From NCBI GenBank assembly GCA_964407285.1, contig CAYOVG010000036.1, positions 1 through 29,036 of the forward strand: a stretch of 29,036 nucleotides of DNA, in the 5' to 3' direction. The first letter of the stretch is position 1, and every line of letters begins with the position of its first letter. The DNA comes from CAYOVG01 sp964407285. Its GTDB lineage: Bacteria > Desulfobacterota > Syntrophobacteria > Syntrophobacterales > Syntrophobacteraceae. The notes beneath the pieces were generated by a model. The model searched no databases and was not told where the DNA came from. It saw only the letters and a program-made list of their open reading frames with translations. Shown here piece after piece: positions 15,398 to 22,107 of the stretch. Both the position numbers and the translations under genes were made by a program.

Positions 15398-17119
15398 ATG
15401 ATCAGGCGGATTACGGTAGAAAACTTCATGGCTCATAAGTCGACCAGCCTGGAACTGGCCGAGGGGGTGACCGTAATCACCGGGCCGAACAATACCGGCA
15501 AAAGCGCTCTCGTGGAGGCCGTCCGGGCCATTTCACAAAACCCTCCGCAGGGCAGGAGCGCGATCCGGCACGGGGAAAAAAACGCCGTGGTTCGCATCGA
15601 ACTGGATTCGGGCGAGATCGTCGAATGGGTGCGGACCGGCAAGTCCAGCATCTACAAGATCTATCAGCCCGCGGCGGATGCGGCGCATGGTGATGACGGC
15701 GCCTCCGCATCCGAACCCGAAGTCTATGCGAAATTCGGCAAAACCCCGCCCGACGACGTGAAGGCCCTCCTTCGCCTCGACACCGTGGAAACCGAAGCGG
15801 GACCGGTCGATATCCACATCGGCAATCAACGCTATCCCATCTTTTTGATCGACCAGTCGGGGTCGCAGGCCGCCGGTTTTTTCGCCGCTTCGACGGAGGC
15901 GGTGTATCTCCTGCGCATGCAGCAGGCGCTCAAGCAAAGGACCGACCGGACCAGGGCGAGGAAGAAGGAACTCCAGAAGGAGTGCGCGGAGATCGAGGCG
16001 GAACTCAGCCGCTTCGAACCGCTCGACTCGATCGCGCCCGTGCTCCAGCAGGCCGAGGAGCTTTTCGAGGCGATCGGGGTGGGCCGAAGGCTTCTGCCGG
16101 TGATGGGAGATTTCATCGACGGGCTGAGCGCGATGCGGGAAAAGTGCTCCAGGACGGCTAGCCGCTCGGAGGCCCTGAACACGCTGGCGCCCCCGCCGGG
16201 ACTGTCTGAAACCGCCCCTCTCGAATCGCTCGTTTGCGAGCTTGAAAGAATCGGGGAATCTCTCATTTGCTGCCGCGCCGGGCACGACTGCCTGGCCGGA
16301 CTCAGCCGCCCTCCCCTGCTGCTCGAAGTCCAGGGGCTCGACGTCCTTGTCCGGTCCATCGAGGCGGCATCCGGACTCTTCGGGAAGGTCGCTTCCCGCC
16401 TGGATATCCTGTCGGAGATCGCTTCCGCGCCGCAACTCTTCAACACGGCCGCGTTGGACGACCTGGCGAACCGGATCGACGCGGCATCGCAACGGAGCGA
16501 AGCGTTACGGCTGCGATCGAGTGCTCTGGCGGCGCTCGCCGGGCCGCCCCAACTCCGGGAAGCGGAGGAGCTTGCCGGTCTGACGGCCCGTCTCGCCCGG
16601 ACAACCTCGTCCCTGGACGGCTGCGTCCTGCGGACGGAAGCGCTGGAGCGGCTGGAGCGACCGCCCGCGCTCTTCGACGTGAAGCCTCTGGAGGATTTGA
16701 TTGCGGGACTGGAAACCCGCCGGGTTTACGCGACGGTTGCCCTGGGAAGGGGCGAGGCGCTCGCGCGGCTCGAACCTCCCCCTGAAATCGAGGATGCGGG
16801 CGCGCTCGAAGTCCTGGTCGGTTCCTTGCGCCGCCTGGAGACGCAAACCCGCTGCACCGACGCCTGCAGGGAGGTACTGGGCGGCCTCGCCCCCTTGCCG
16901 GATTTGTTTTCGAACCGGGACATCGAGGACCTCATCGCACAGGTTTCCTCGCTTGGAGAAAAGCTCGAAAAGGCGGATAAGCTGCGCAGAAAGGTCGAGG
17001 ACGGCCTTCTCGCGAAGAGACGGGAGGTGGAGCAGGTCATCGGTGAGGCCGGGGCCTGCCCGCTGTGCGGACTCACCATGGATGTCGCCCATTTCCTCGA
17101 GGAGACGAAGCATGCCTGA
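15398..17119 (+). CDS. Rad50/SbcC-like ATPase, N-terminal half, with 39-residue repeats and terminal zinc-hook motif
   Basis: 573 residues. The N-terminal ABC/SMC head half has Walker A GPNNTGKSALVEAV (29-42) and a Q-loop-like IDQSGSQAAGFF (151-162). A coiled segment (about 175-205) leads into seven tandem 39-residue repeats at 257-531 with consensus ALxxLxxPPxLxxxxxLExLxxxL. A final helix ends in ACPLCG (CxxC, 554-557), like the zinc hook at the coil apex of Rad50/SbcC. The chain stops 16 residues later, so there is no signature motif, Walker B or return coil. Those functions appear in the gene at 18486-19163. ATG 15398 directly follows a G-rich site (GGAGGGGGG). The stop overlaps the next gene start (ATG at 17112), implying translational coupling. 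The split and the Pro-kinked repeat arm are unlike standard SbcC. Confidence 0.85.
   Translation: MIRRITVENFMAHKSTSLELAEGVTVITGPNNTGKSALVEAVRAISQNPPQGRSAIRHGEKNAVVRIELDSGEIVEWVRTGKSSIYKIYQPAADAAHGDDGASASEPEVYAKFGKTPPDDVKALLRLDTVETEAGPVDIHIGNQRYPIFLIDQSGSQAAGFFAASTEAVYLLRMQQALKQRTDRTRARKKELQKECAEIEAELSRFEPLDSIAPVLQQAEELFEAIGVGRRLLPVMGDFIDGLSAMREKCSRTASRSEALNTLAPPPGLSETAPLESLVCELERIGESLICCRAGHDCLAGLSRPPLLLEVQGLDVLVRSIEAASGLFGKVASRLDILSEIASAPQLFNTAALDDLANRIDAASQRSEALRLRSSALAALAGPPQLREAEELAGLTARLARTTSSLDGCVLRTEALERLERPPALFDVKPLEDLIAGLETRRVYATVALGRGEALARLEPPPEIEDAGALEVLVGSLRRLETQTRCTDACREVLGGLAPLPDLFSNRDIEDLIAQVSSLGEKLEKADKLRRKVEDGLLAKRREVEQVIGEAGACPLCGLTMDVAHFLEETKHA
16166..16990 (+). repeat. Seven tandem 39-codon repeats within the ATPase N-half
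   Basis: Unit boundaries fall near residues 257, 297, 336, 376, 415, 454 and 493. All spacings are 39 except one of 40 (336 to 376). Each unit has the pattern (A/V/D)L..L..(P/A)P.(L/I).....(L/I)(E/D).L...(L/I) and then about 17 variable residues. Examples are ALERLERPPALFDVKPLEDL and ALARLEPPPEIEDAGALEVL. The repeats are evident in protein; DNA identity between units is low, so they are old. Confidence 0.85.
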
Positions 17120-18155
17120 TCCGAGTATTTCCGATGGGAACGAAACGAGGACGAACACCGGGACGTTCCCGCGAGTCTCGGAAACCGAAAACGTTGCACG
17201 GGAGGGGATCGTCTTCATCGGCGACCCTCACGTCGCCGCGTTTCCTCCGGGGCATCGCATCGACGACTACGCCGATACCGTCATCGAGAAGCTTTCCTTC
17301 TGTCTTGAAGCCGCCTGCGAGCGCAACTGCCTGCCGGTCATCCTGGGGGACCTCTTCCATGTCCCGCGAAACAACCCGAACCACCTCATGGCCGACCTCA
17401 TGGAACTCTTCCGCAAGGCGAAGCCGTGGGTGCTCGTCGGAAACCACGACAAGCACGAGGCCCGCCTGACCCGCGATGTCTCCCTCTACCTTCTCCACGC
17501 CGCCGGGGCCATACGACTCATCGACCAACCCGGCCCGGTGGCTTCGCTGAAAATACGAAACAGCAAGGTCCTGATCGGGGCGTCTCCCGACTGGACCCCC
17601 ATCCCGCGGGAGGTGGACCGGGGGGACCACGACTATGTCATCTGGCTGAGCCACCACGACCTGGTCCTTCCGGGCTACGAGAGCGGCAGGTTCCGCCTGA
17701 AGGAGCTTCCCGGCGTGGACCTGGTCGTAAACGGCCATATCCATACGCCCAAGCCTCCCCAGAGGTGCGGCTGCACCACGTGGTTCAACCCCGGAAACAT
17801 CGCGCGCATCGCCCGAAGCCGGTATACGAAGGCGCTCCGGCCCGCAATCCACATCTGGCGGCCGGGGGAGACGCCCGGGACGCCGACGGACATCCCTGGC
17901 GTCATGGAGCCCCTGGAAGTCCCGCACAGACCGTTCGAGGAGGTTTTTCCGCCTCTTTCCGAGGAGCAGGAAGCGGCGGGCGTCGAAATGGACGAATCCC
18001 GCTTCATCAGGGGAATCGAGAATCTGTCGATCAAGAGGACCACGGAGGGGGTCGGACTCAAGGCCTTTCTGGAATCCAACCTGGACCGCGACGATCCTTT
18101 GGATCGCGTTATTTGGGAACTATACGAGGAGGTAATGTCGGATGGAAAAGAGTAA
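17112..18155 (+). CDS. Mre11/SbcD-like calcineurin-type phosphoesterase
   Basis: A 347-residue predicted two-metal nuclease/phosphoesterase. All core motifs are present: GDPH (Asp38, His40), GDLFH (Asp80), VGNHDKH (Asn111, His112), LSHHD (His181/182) and NGHIH (His209, His211). About 120 C-terminal residues follow (PLEVPHRPFEEV to the end) that could cap the active site or bind the ATPase, as the C-terminal region of Mre11 does. The ATG at 17112 overlaps the upstream stop by 8 bases, and the 3' end overlaps the next gene by 14 bases, so all are co-translated. Its position between two halves of a Rad50-like ATPase strongly suggests an SbcCD/Mre11-Rad50-type DNA end-processing complex. The motifs are seen; the complex is inference. 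Confidence 0.88.
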   Translation: MPDPSISDGNETRTNTGTFPRVSETENVAREGIVFIGDPHVAAFPPGHRIDDYADTVIEKLSFCLEAACERNCLPVILGDLFHVPRNNPNHLMADLMELFRKAKPWVLVGNHDKHEARLTRDVSLYLLHAAGAIRLIDQPGPVASLKIRNSKVLIGASPDWTPIPREVDRGDHDYVIWLSHHDLVLPGYESGRFRLKELPGVDLVVNGHIHTPKPPQRCGCTTWFNPGNIARIARSRYTKALRPAIHIWRPGETPGTPTDIPGVMEPLEVPHRPFEEVFPPLSEEQEAAGVEMDESRFIRGIENLSIKRTTEGVGLKAFLESNLDRDDPLDRVIWELYEEVMSDGKE

Positions 18156-18489
18156 AGCCCACACCGCCGAGGGGCCGGGTTCCAAGAGGGACATGGAAGT
18201 GCGGGAACGGCTCGAAAAGCTCAAGCGCGAATACAACGTGCTCAACGAGCAGAGGATCGCAACGGACCGGGACAGGCAAAACCTCGAGGAGCAACTGAAG
18301 AACCTCAAGGAGAAGGCGGAACGGGAGTACGGCACCAGCGACATCGATGAGCTTCGCGCACTACTCGAGAAGCGCCGCGAGGAAAACGAGCGGATGGTGG
18401 AAGAATATCGGAAGCATGTGAGCGGAATCAAGGAACGGCTCGAAGCCATCGAAAATCCGGGCGCCGACGCCGGCCCGGCGAAGGAGTGA
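18142..18489 (+). CDS. Small coiled-coil protein of the split Rad50/Mre11 cassette
   Basis: 115 residues, highly charged and predicted almost entirely helical (MEVRERLEKLKREYNVLNEQ, then IDELRALLEKRREENERMVE), with short disordered ends. I do not recognise a family. ATG 18142 lies within the 3' end of the nuclease gene, with GAGGAGG about 9 bases upstream. Its stop overlaps the next start (GTGA at 18486-18489). Its size and place between the nuclease and the ATPase C-half suggest that it supplies part of the return coil missing from the split ATPase, or acts as a scaffold. This is inference. It is unlikely to be an artefact because ribosome-binding sites and tight overlaps are maintained. Confidence 0.75.
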   Translation: MEKSKAHTAEGPGSKRDMEVRERLEKLKREYNVLNEQRIATDRDRQNLEEQLKNLKEKAEREYGTSDIDELRALLEKRREENERMVEEYRKHVSGIKERLEAIENPGADAGPAKE

Positions 18490-19163
18490 TCGTGGCGGCG
18501 TCCGAAGAGAGTGGAGATATCCCGCGCAGTCCCGCCGAAGTGCGGAAGAACTTCGAGATGCTTTGCCGACGCCGGGCCGACCTGCAAAGGCAGCTCGAAA
18601 GGAACCGAAGGGGTCTCGCCGAGGCGAATGCGTTCCTTGAAGACCAGCCGAAGATCGCGGAGCGGCTCGAGACTTTGTGCCGGGACCTGTTCGGGGAAAT
18701 CCTGGACGAGGTCGAGCGCAATCTTTCCTACGCTCTGAGGGAGGTCCTGGGGCAGGACCTCTCGGTCGGTTCGTCGAGGGACGTGCAGAGGGGGAAGGTC
18801 ACCGTCACCTTCAGCATAGAACGGGACGGCAACCCGGAAGACATTCTGACGGGCCAGGGCGGGTCCGTCTGCAACATCATCTCCGTGGGGCTTCGGCTCA
18901 TCGCCCTGTCGCAGCTCGACGAGAAGGAGCACCGCAGGTTTCTCATCCTGGATGAGCAGGATTGCTGGATCAGGCCGGACCTGGTTCCCCGCCTGATGTC
19001 GATCGTTCACACTATCGCCCACAGGCTCGACTTCCAGATCCTCGTGATCAGCCACCACGACGTGAGCCTCTTCAGAGACTACGCGGACCGCATCTACCGG
19101 GTCGCGCCCGGAACCGGGAAAGGGGAAGGGTCCCGTCTCGAAGTGCTCGAGTCTTCCGTTTGA
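18486..19163 (+). CDS. Rad50/SbcC-like ATPase, C-terminal half
   Basis: A 225-residue protein. A short coiled coil (about 17-85) leads into the C-terminal half of an ABC/SMC head. It has a signature-like LTGQGGSVCNIISVGLRL (121-138; GQGGS in place of LSGG), Walker B RFLILDEQ (151-158, catalytic Glu157) and H-loop VISHHD (187-192). It lacks any Walker A, which is provided by the gene at 15398. The start is GTG 18486 (overlapping TGA) or GTG 18492; the upstream AAGGAG at 18481-18486 favours GTG 18492. It ends the four-gene operon 15 bases from the convergent helicase stop at 19179. The signature and Walker B variants resemble those of some phage-type SMC-like ATPases, but I cannot place it in a named family. 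Confidence 0.83.
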   Translation: MIVAASEESGDIPRSPAEVRKNFEMLCRRRADLQRQLERNRRGLAEANAFLEDQPKIAERLETLCRDLFGEILDEVERNLSYALREVLGQDLSVGSSRDVQRGKVTVTFSIERDGNPEDILTGQGGSVCNIISVGLRLIALSQLDEKEHRRFLILDEQDCWIRPDLVPRLMSIVHTIAHRLDFQILVISHHDVSLFRDYADRIYRVAPGTGKGEGSRLEVLESSV

Positions 19164-19178
19164 CGTCCGGGCGTCCGG

Positions 19179-21236
19179 TTATCCGGCCCTGGTTCGGGTT
19201 CGAGGCTCATCGTGCCGGGGCTGGGGCTTACGCCGGGACTTGGGCTGGGGTTGGGGCCGGGCGAAAAAGGCGTCGAGTTCTTCCATGTTTCGCATCACCC
19301 GGTAGGGAGGCAGGCTCTTGAGAAAGAGGCGTCCGTAGCTCTTGGTGGCCAGGCGGTTGTCGAAGATCACGACGACGCCGCGGTCCGTGGAGGACCGTAG
19401 AAGCCTTCCCACCCCTTGCTTGAGGTGGATGATGGCCCTGGGGACCTGGTAGTCGAAGAAGGCGTTCTTCCCCTGCCTGGTGAGCAGGTCGATGCGGGCC
19501 GCCGTCAGCGGGTCGTCCGGGACTTCGAACGGCAGCTTGTCGATCAGAACGCAACTCAGCGCCTCCCCGGGCACGTCGATCCCCTGCCAAAACGAACTGG
19601 TGGCCAGCAGCACGGATTCGACGTTTTCCTTGAACTCGTTGAGCAGGACCCGCTTGGGCTTTTGTCCCTGCATGAGCATGGGATACGGGATGCGGTCCCC
19701 GATCATCTCCCGGACTTGGTTCATGTTCCTGTAGCTGGTGAAGAGAAACAGCGCCCGCCCCCGCGTCTTGATGAGCACCTTCGAGGCCTCTTCGGCCATC
19801 CGCGCGCAGAAGTACGAATCGGCCGGGGCCGGAAATGGGGAGGGCAGGTAGAGGAGCCCCTGCCTGTCGAAGTCGAACGGCGAAGCGAGGAGTATCTCCC
19901 TGCTCTCGTCGGGTATGCCGAGCCGGGAGCGGAAAAAGCCGAACGAACCGGCCGTCGAGATCGTGGCCGAAGCGAACACGACGGAGGAAGAGGCGCGGAA
20001 GAGATGCGACCTGACGATCGGGGCCAGTTCGACGGGGGCGCCGTGGAGGAATACACCGCGGGGGGCCAGTTCGTACCAGTAAATCAGGGATTCGTCCTTC
20101 TGCTCGACCATGGAGCGAAGCGATGCGGCCAGTTCCAGGCACCTGCCGCTGCACACGTCCAGGACGGGACGACTGTCGACGAAGGGGCTCAGCGCGGCGC
20201 TGAGATGCTCCAGGGCGTGGACCATCATATCCGAGGTTTCGACGAACTCCTTGCCCGCCTTCTCCACGTCGAGCCGGAACCGCCCGACCTGCCCCTGGTT
20301 TTGCCCCCTCGCGCCGCCTGGGGCCGAAGTCCCGCCGAGAGCGTGCCGCAGCCGCCTGCACAGGGCTTCGAGCTGCCGTCCCGCGTCGTTTATCCCCTTG
20401 ATCCTGGTTACGCCTTCCTTCTGCACCATCTGTTTCATATTGACCCGGCATTCCCGGTCGATGTCATGGACCAGTTCCATGAGGCCCAAATCGCTGAAGT
20501 CGATGCCGAAATACTGGCCGATGATGTCTTCCAACTGGTGGGCTTCGTCGAATACGACCGCTTTGTATTCGGGTATGACCCCGCCGAGCCCCCGCGCTCT
20601 CAGCGCCAGGTCGGCGAAAAACAGGTGGTGGTTCACTATCAGGAGGTTGGCGCGTCCCGATTCCTGCCGCAGTCGCGTGAGAAAGCAGGTCGGATGGTCT
20701 TCGCATTTCTGGCCCGGGCACTGATCGCCCCCGGAGGTCAGCGCGTGCCAGAGCTGGACGTTGTCGGGCAGCCACGTGATTTCGGCCCGTTCGCCGCTCC
20801 GGGTGCGTGAGGCCCACTGCTGCAGCCGGTAAAAGAGTTTCGCTTCATCCTTGTTCCAGAAACTCGGTTGAAAGGAAAACTCCCGAAAACGGCGCTTGCA
20901 CAGGTAATTGCGCCGGCCCTTGATGCAGACGGCCTGAAGGTTCGGGAAGAAGAGTCTCTTGAGCAGCGGGACATCGTGGTCGAATATCTGGTCCTGGAGG
21001 GTCTTGGTGCCGGTGGAGATGACCACCTTCTTGCCGCTTTCGATGGCCGGAATGAGGTAGCTCCAGGTCTTCCCCGTCCCCGTGCCGGCTTCGGCGAGAA
21101 GCGGCGTCTCGGTCGCCATGCATTGGGCGACCGCCCTGGCCATGTCGAGCTGCGGGGCGCGGAATTCGAAGCCTTCTATCTTCTGGGCCAGCAGGCCTTC
21201 CGGGCCGAAGTAGCTGTCCATTTTGTCGGGATTCAT
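19179..21236 (-). CDS. DinG/XPD-type Fe-S ATP-dependent DNA helicase
   Basis: A 685-residue superfamily 2 helicase. Walker A is AEAGTGTGKT (49-58), the DEAH box is VFDEAHQLED (228-237), and the late motif is GVGRLLRSSTDRG. Four cysteines (113 in RRNYLCKRRF; 173, 178 and 184 in DQCPGQKCEDHPTC) are placed for the 4Fe-4S domain of DinG/YoaA/XPD helicases. These enzymes unwind forked DNA, D-loops or R-loops 5'-to-3'. The C-terminal tail is Pro/Gln/Arg-rich. The ATG at 21236 has only a weak ribosome-binding site; ATG 21221 is an alternative. Its 3' end meets the split Rad50/Mre11 operon head-on with a 15-base gap, giving a compact DNA-processing locus. DinG versus YoaA cannot be decided here. Confidence 0.92.
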   Translation of the reverse strand: MNPDKMDSYFGPEGLLAQKIEGFEFRAPQLDMARAVAQCMATETPLLAEAGTGTGKTWSYLIPAIESGKKVVISTGTKTLQDQIFDHDVPLLKRLFFPNLQAVCIKGRRNYLCKRRFREFSFQPSFWNKDEAKLFYRLQQWASRTRSGERAEITWLPDNVQLWHALTSGGDQCPGQKCEDHPTCFLTRLRQESGRANLLIVNHHLFFADLALRARGLGGVIPEYKAVVFDEAHQLEDIIGQYFGIDFSDLGLMELVHDIDRECRVNMKQMVQKEGVTRIKGINDAGRQLEALCRRLRHALGGTSAPGGARGQNQGQVGRFRLDVEKAGKEFVETSDMMVHALEHLSAALSPFVDSRPVLDVCSGRCLELAASLRSMVEQKDESLIYWYELAPRGVFLHGAPVELAPIVRSHLFRASSSVVFASATISTAGSFGFFRSRLGIPDESREILLASPFDFDRQGLLYLPSPFPAPADSYFCARMAEEASKVLIKTRGRALFLFTSYRNMNQVREMIGDRIPYPMLMQGQKPKRVLLNEFKENVESVLLATSSFWQGIDVPGEALSCVLIDKLPFEVPDDPLTAARIDLLTRQGKNAFFDYQVPRAIIHLKQGVGRLLRSSTDRGVVVIFDNRLATKSYGRLFLKSLPPYRVMRNMEELDAFFARPQPQPKSRRKPQPRHDEPRTRTRAG

Positions 21237-21351
21237 CGTTTCAGCTCATTGAGGTTCGGTGGAGTCCATCATGGATCTATCGGTTCGCGGAAAAAGACAC
21301 GACTCTGCATAACAAGGCGGGACGGCGCAAGTCAAGAGGAGTTACGCGCTT

Positions 21352-21407
21352 CGGGTTGCGGGTTGTGGGTTGCGTGTTACGGGTTACGTGTTGCGGGTTG
21401 TGAGTCG
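21352..21407 (+). repeat. Heptad array, eight units of CGGGTTG type
   Basis: Eight consecutive 7-base units with consensus CGGGTTG and variants TGGGTTG, CGTGTTA, CGGGTTA, CGTGTTG and TGAGTCG, with exact 7-base phase. It is the reverse-complement orientation of the array at 21982-22098. Confidence 0.85.
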
Positions 21408-21452
21408 GAAGTTTCAAAGATATGATCATTTCGCGGGTGGTGGTTTGAAAAC

Positions 21453-21529
21453 CACGGAAGACGGATGTCGGTGGTCGGATGTCGGATGAATCCATTCCGG
21501 TCTCCGACCACCGACATCCGTCTTCCGTG
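21453..21529. repeat. 27-bp perfect inverted repeat (hairpin)
   Basis: 21453-21479 starts CACGGAAGACGGATG and is perfectly complementary to 21503-21529, with a 23-base loop that repeats the GTCGGATG theme. The left arm is preceded by AAAAC, giving the ACCACGGA start shared with other arrays in the window. It is too far from any stop codon to be a simple terminator. Confidence 0.8.
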
Positions 21530-21625
21530 ACAAGCGTTGCCCACCAGGACAGGAATTGGCGGTAGCCCGGCCCATAGGTTTCAAAGGCCGGCATGGTTCA
21601 AAATAGGGCGACACTTGAGCCGTCG

Positions 21626-21714
21626 CCCCCGCGAAGCTTGTCCCCGCACAGGCGGGGAGCGGGGGACCGGAAAACCTTGAAATGCACGGGTTCCCGCTTG
21701 CGCGGAAATGACGG
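21626..21714. repeat. REP-like nested palindromes
   Basis: CCCCCGC (21626-21632) pairs with GCGGGGG (21659-21665), and inside it CCCCGC (21642-21647) pairs with GCGGGG (21652-21657). Next to it, TTCCCGC and CGCGGAA (21691-21707) precede ATGACG. That is the reverse complement of the CGTCATTTCCGCG type of dispersed repeat common in proteobacterial intergenic DNA. Confidence 0.55.
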
Positions 21715-21752
21715 TGAGTCCTCTCGAGTGTTACCTCAAACACATGGCCTAT

Positions 21753-21851
21753 GAGGCTGTCCGCGAACTCGGTTTTTGGCAACTTAGCAATCGTAAATTT
21801 AGGTACTTGTGATGGCAAAAACCGGAAAAAATGGCATTCTTGGACAGCCTC
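21753..21851. mobile_element. 99-bp MITE-like element with 10-bp TIRs and 4-bp target duplication
   Basis: The terminal inverted repeats are perfect: GAGGCTGTCC (21753-21762) and GGACAGCCTC (21842-21851). They are flanked by the same CTAT on both sides (21749-21752 and 21852-21855), which is the expected footprint of transposition. Inner arms CGGTTTTTG (21770-21778) and CAAAAACCG (21816-21824) make it foldable. The interior is AT-rich against a GC-rich background and carries no gene. It was presumably mobilised by a full IS elsewhere; GAGGCTGTCC-type ends are seen in several DDE transposon families, and I cannot name the one. Confidence 0.7.
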
Positions 21852-21910
21852 CTATGAGCCATGCCACAAAGCCGGGGAGTTGCACGGAGTATAGCGGCTC
21901 GATTCATTTT

Positions 21911-21946
21911 AGCTTTTCTCTGTGATATCCGTGCCTTCTCCGTGGT
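21911..21946 (-). repeat. CCACGGA/GCACGGA array
   Basis: Read on the minus strand it begins ACCACGGAGAAGGCACGGAT and continues ATCACAGAGAAAAGCT. It has the same layout as the CACGAAA arms at 14855 and 15325, with GGA in place of GAA. It faces the ACCACGGAAGACGG start at 21451. Confidence 0.5.
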
Positions 21947-21981
21947 TTTCACACCTCCGCCCACGAAGCGGTCAAATCTCT

Positions 21982-22098
21982 GCACCCCGCACCCCACAAC
22001 TCGCAACCCGTAACCCGCAACCCGACCCGCACCCCACAACTCGCAACCCGTAACCCGCAACTCGCAACTCGCAACTCGCAACCCGCAACCCGCAACCC
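21982..22098 (-). repeat. Heptad array, about 17 units of GCAACCC type, with internal 35-bp duplication
   Basis: Sixteen 7-base units plus one 5-base unit, with variants GCACCCC, ACAACTC, GTAACCC and GCAACTC. A 35-base block is exactly duplicated at 21986-22020 and 22026-22060, so the array grew by block duplication. It ends 9 bases from the gpmI stop and is inverted with respect to 21352-21407. Confidence 0.85.
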
Positions 22099-22107
22099 GA
22101 CCCCCAA

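Larger units (their letters stand above)
21237..22107. other. Gene-free repeat island between helicase and gpmI
   Basis: No credible gene was found in 871 bases. Reading frames through it translate repeats (for example GLRVAGCGLRV-like strings) and are not genes. It contains opposed heptad arrays at both ends, a 27-bp perfect hairpin, GC-rich REP-like palindromes, a 99-bp MITE-like element and a CCACGGA-type array, each listed separately. Confidence 0.8.

Noticed and set aside
16701..17111. Upstream extension of the Mre11-like gene
   Set aside because: The frame is open but lies inside the ATPase N-half; ATG 17112 gives the normal family start shortly before the first metal motif and an overlap typical of coupled genes.
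21982..22098. CRISPR-like array
   Set aside because: Units are 7 bases with no spacers, and no cas gene is near.
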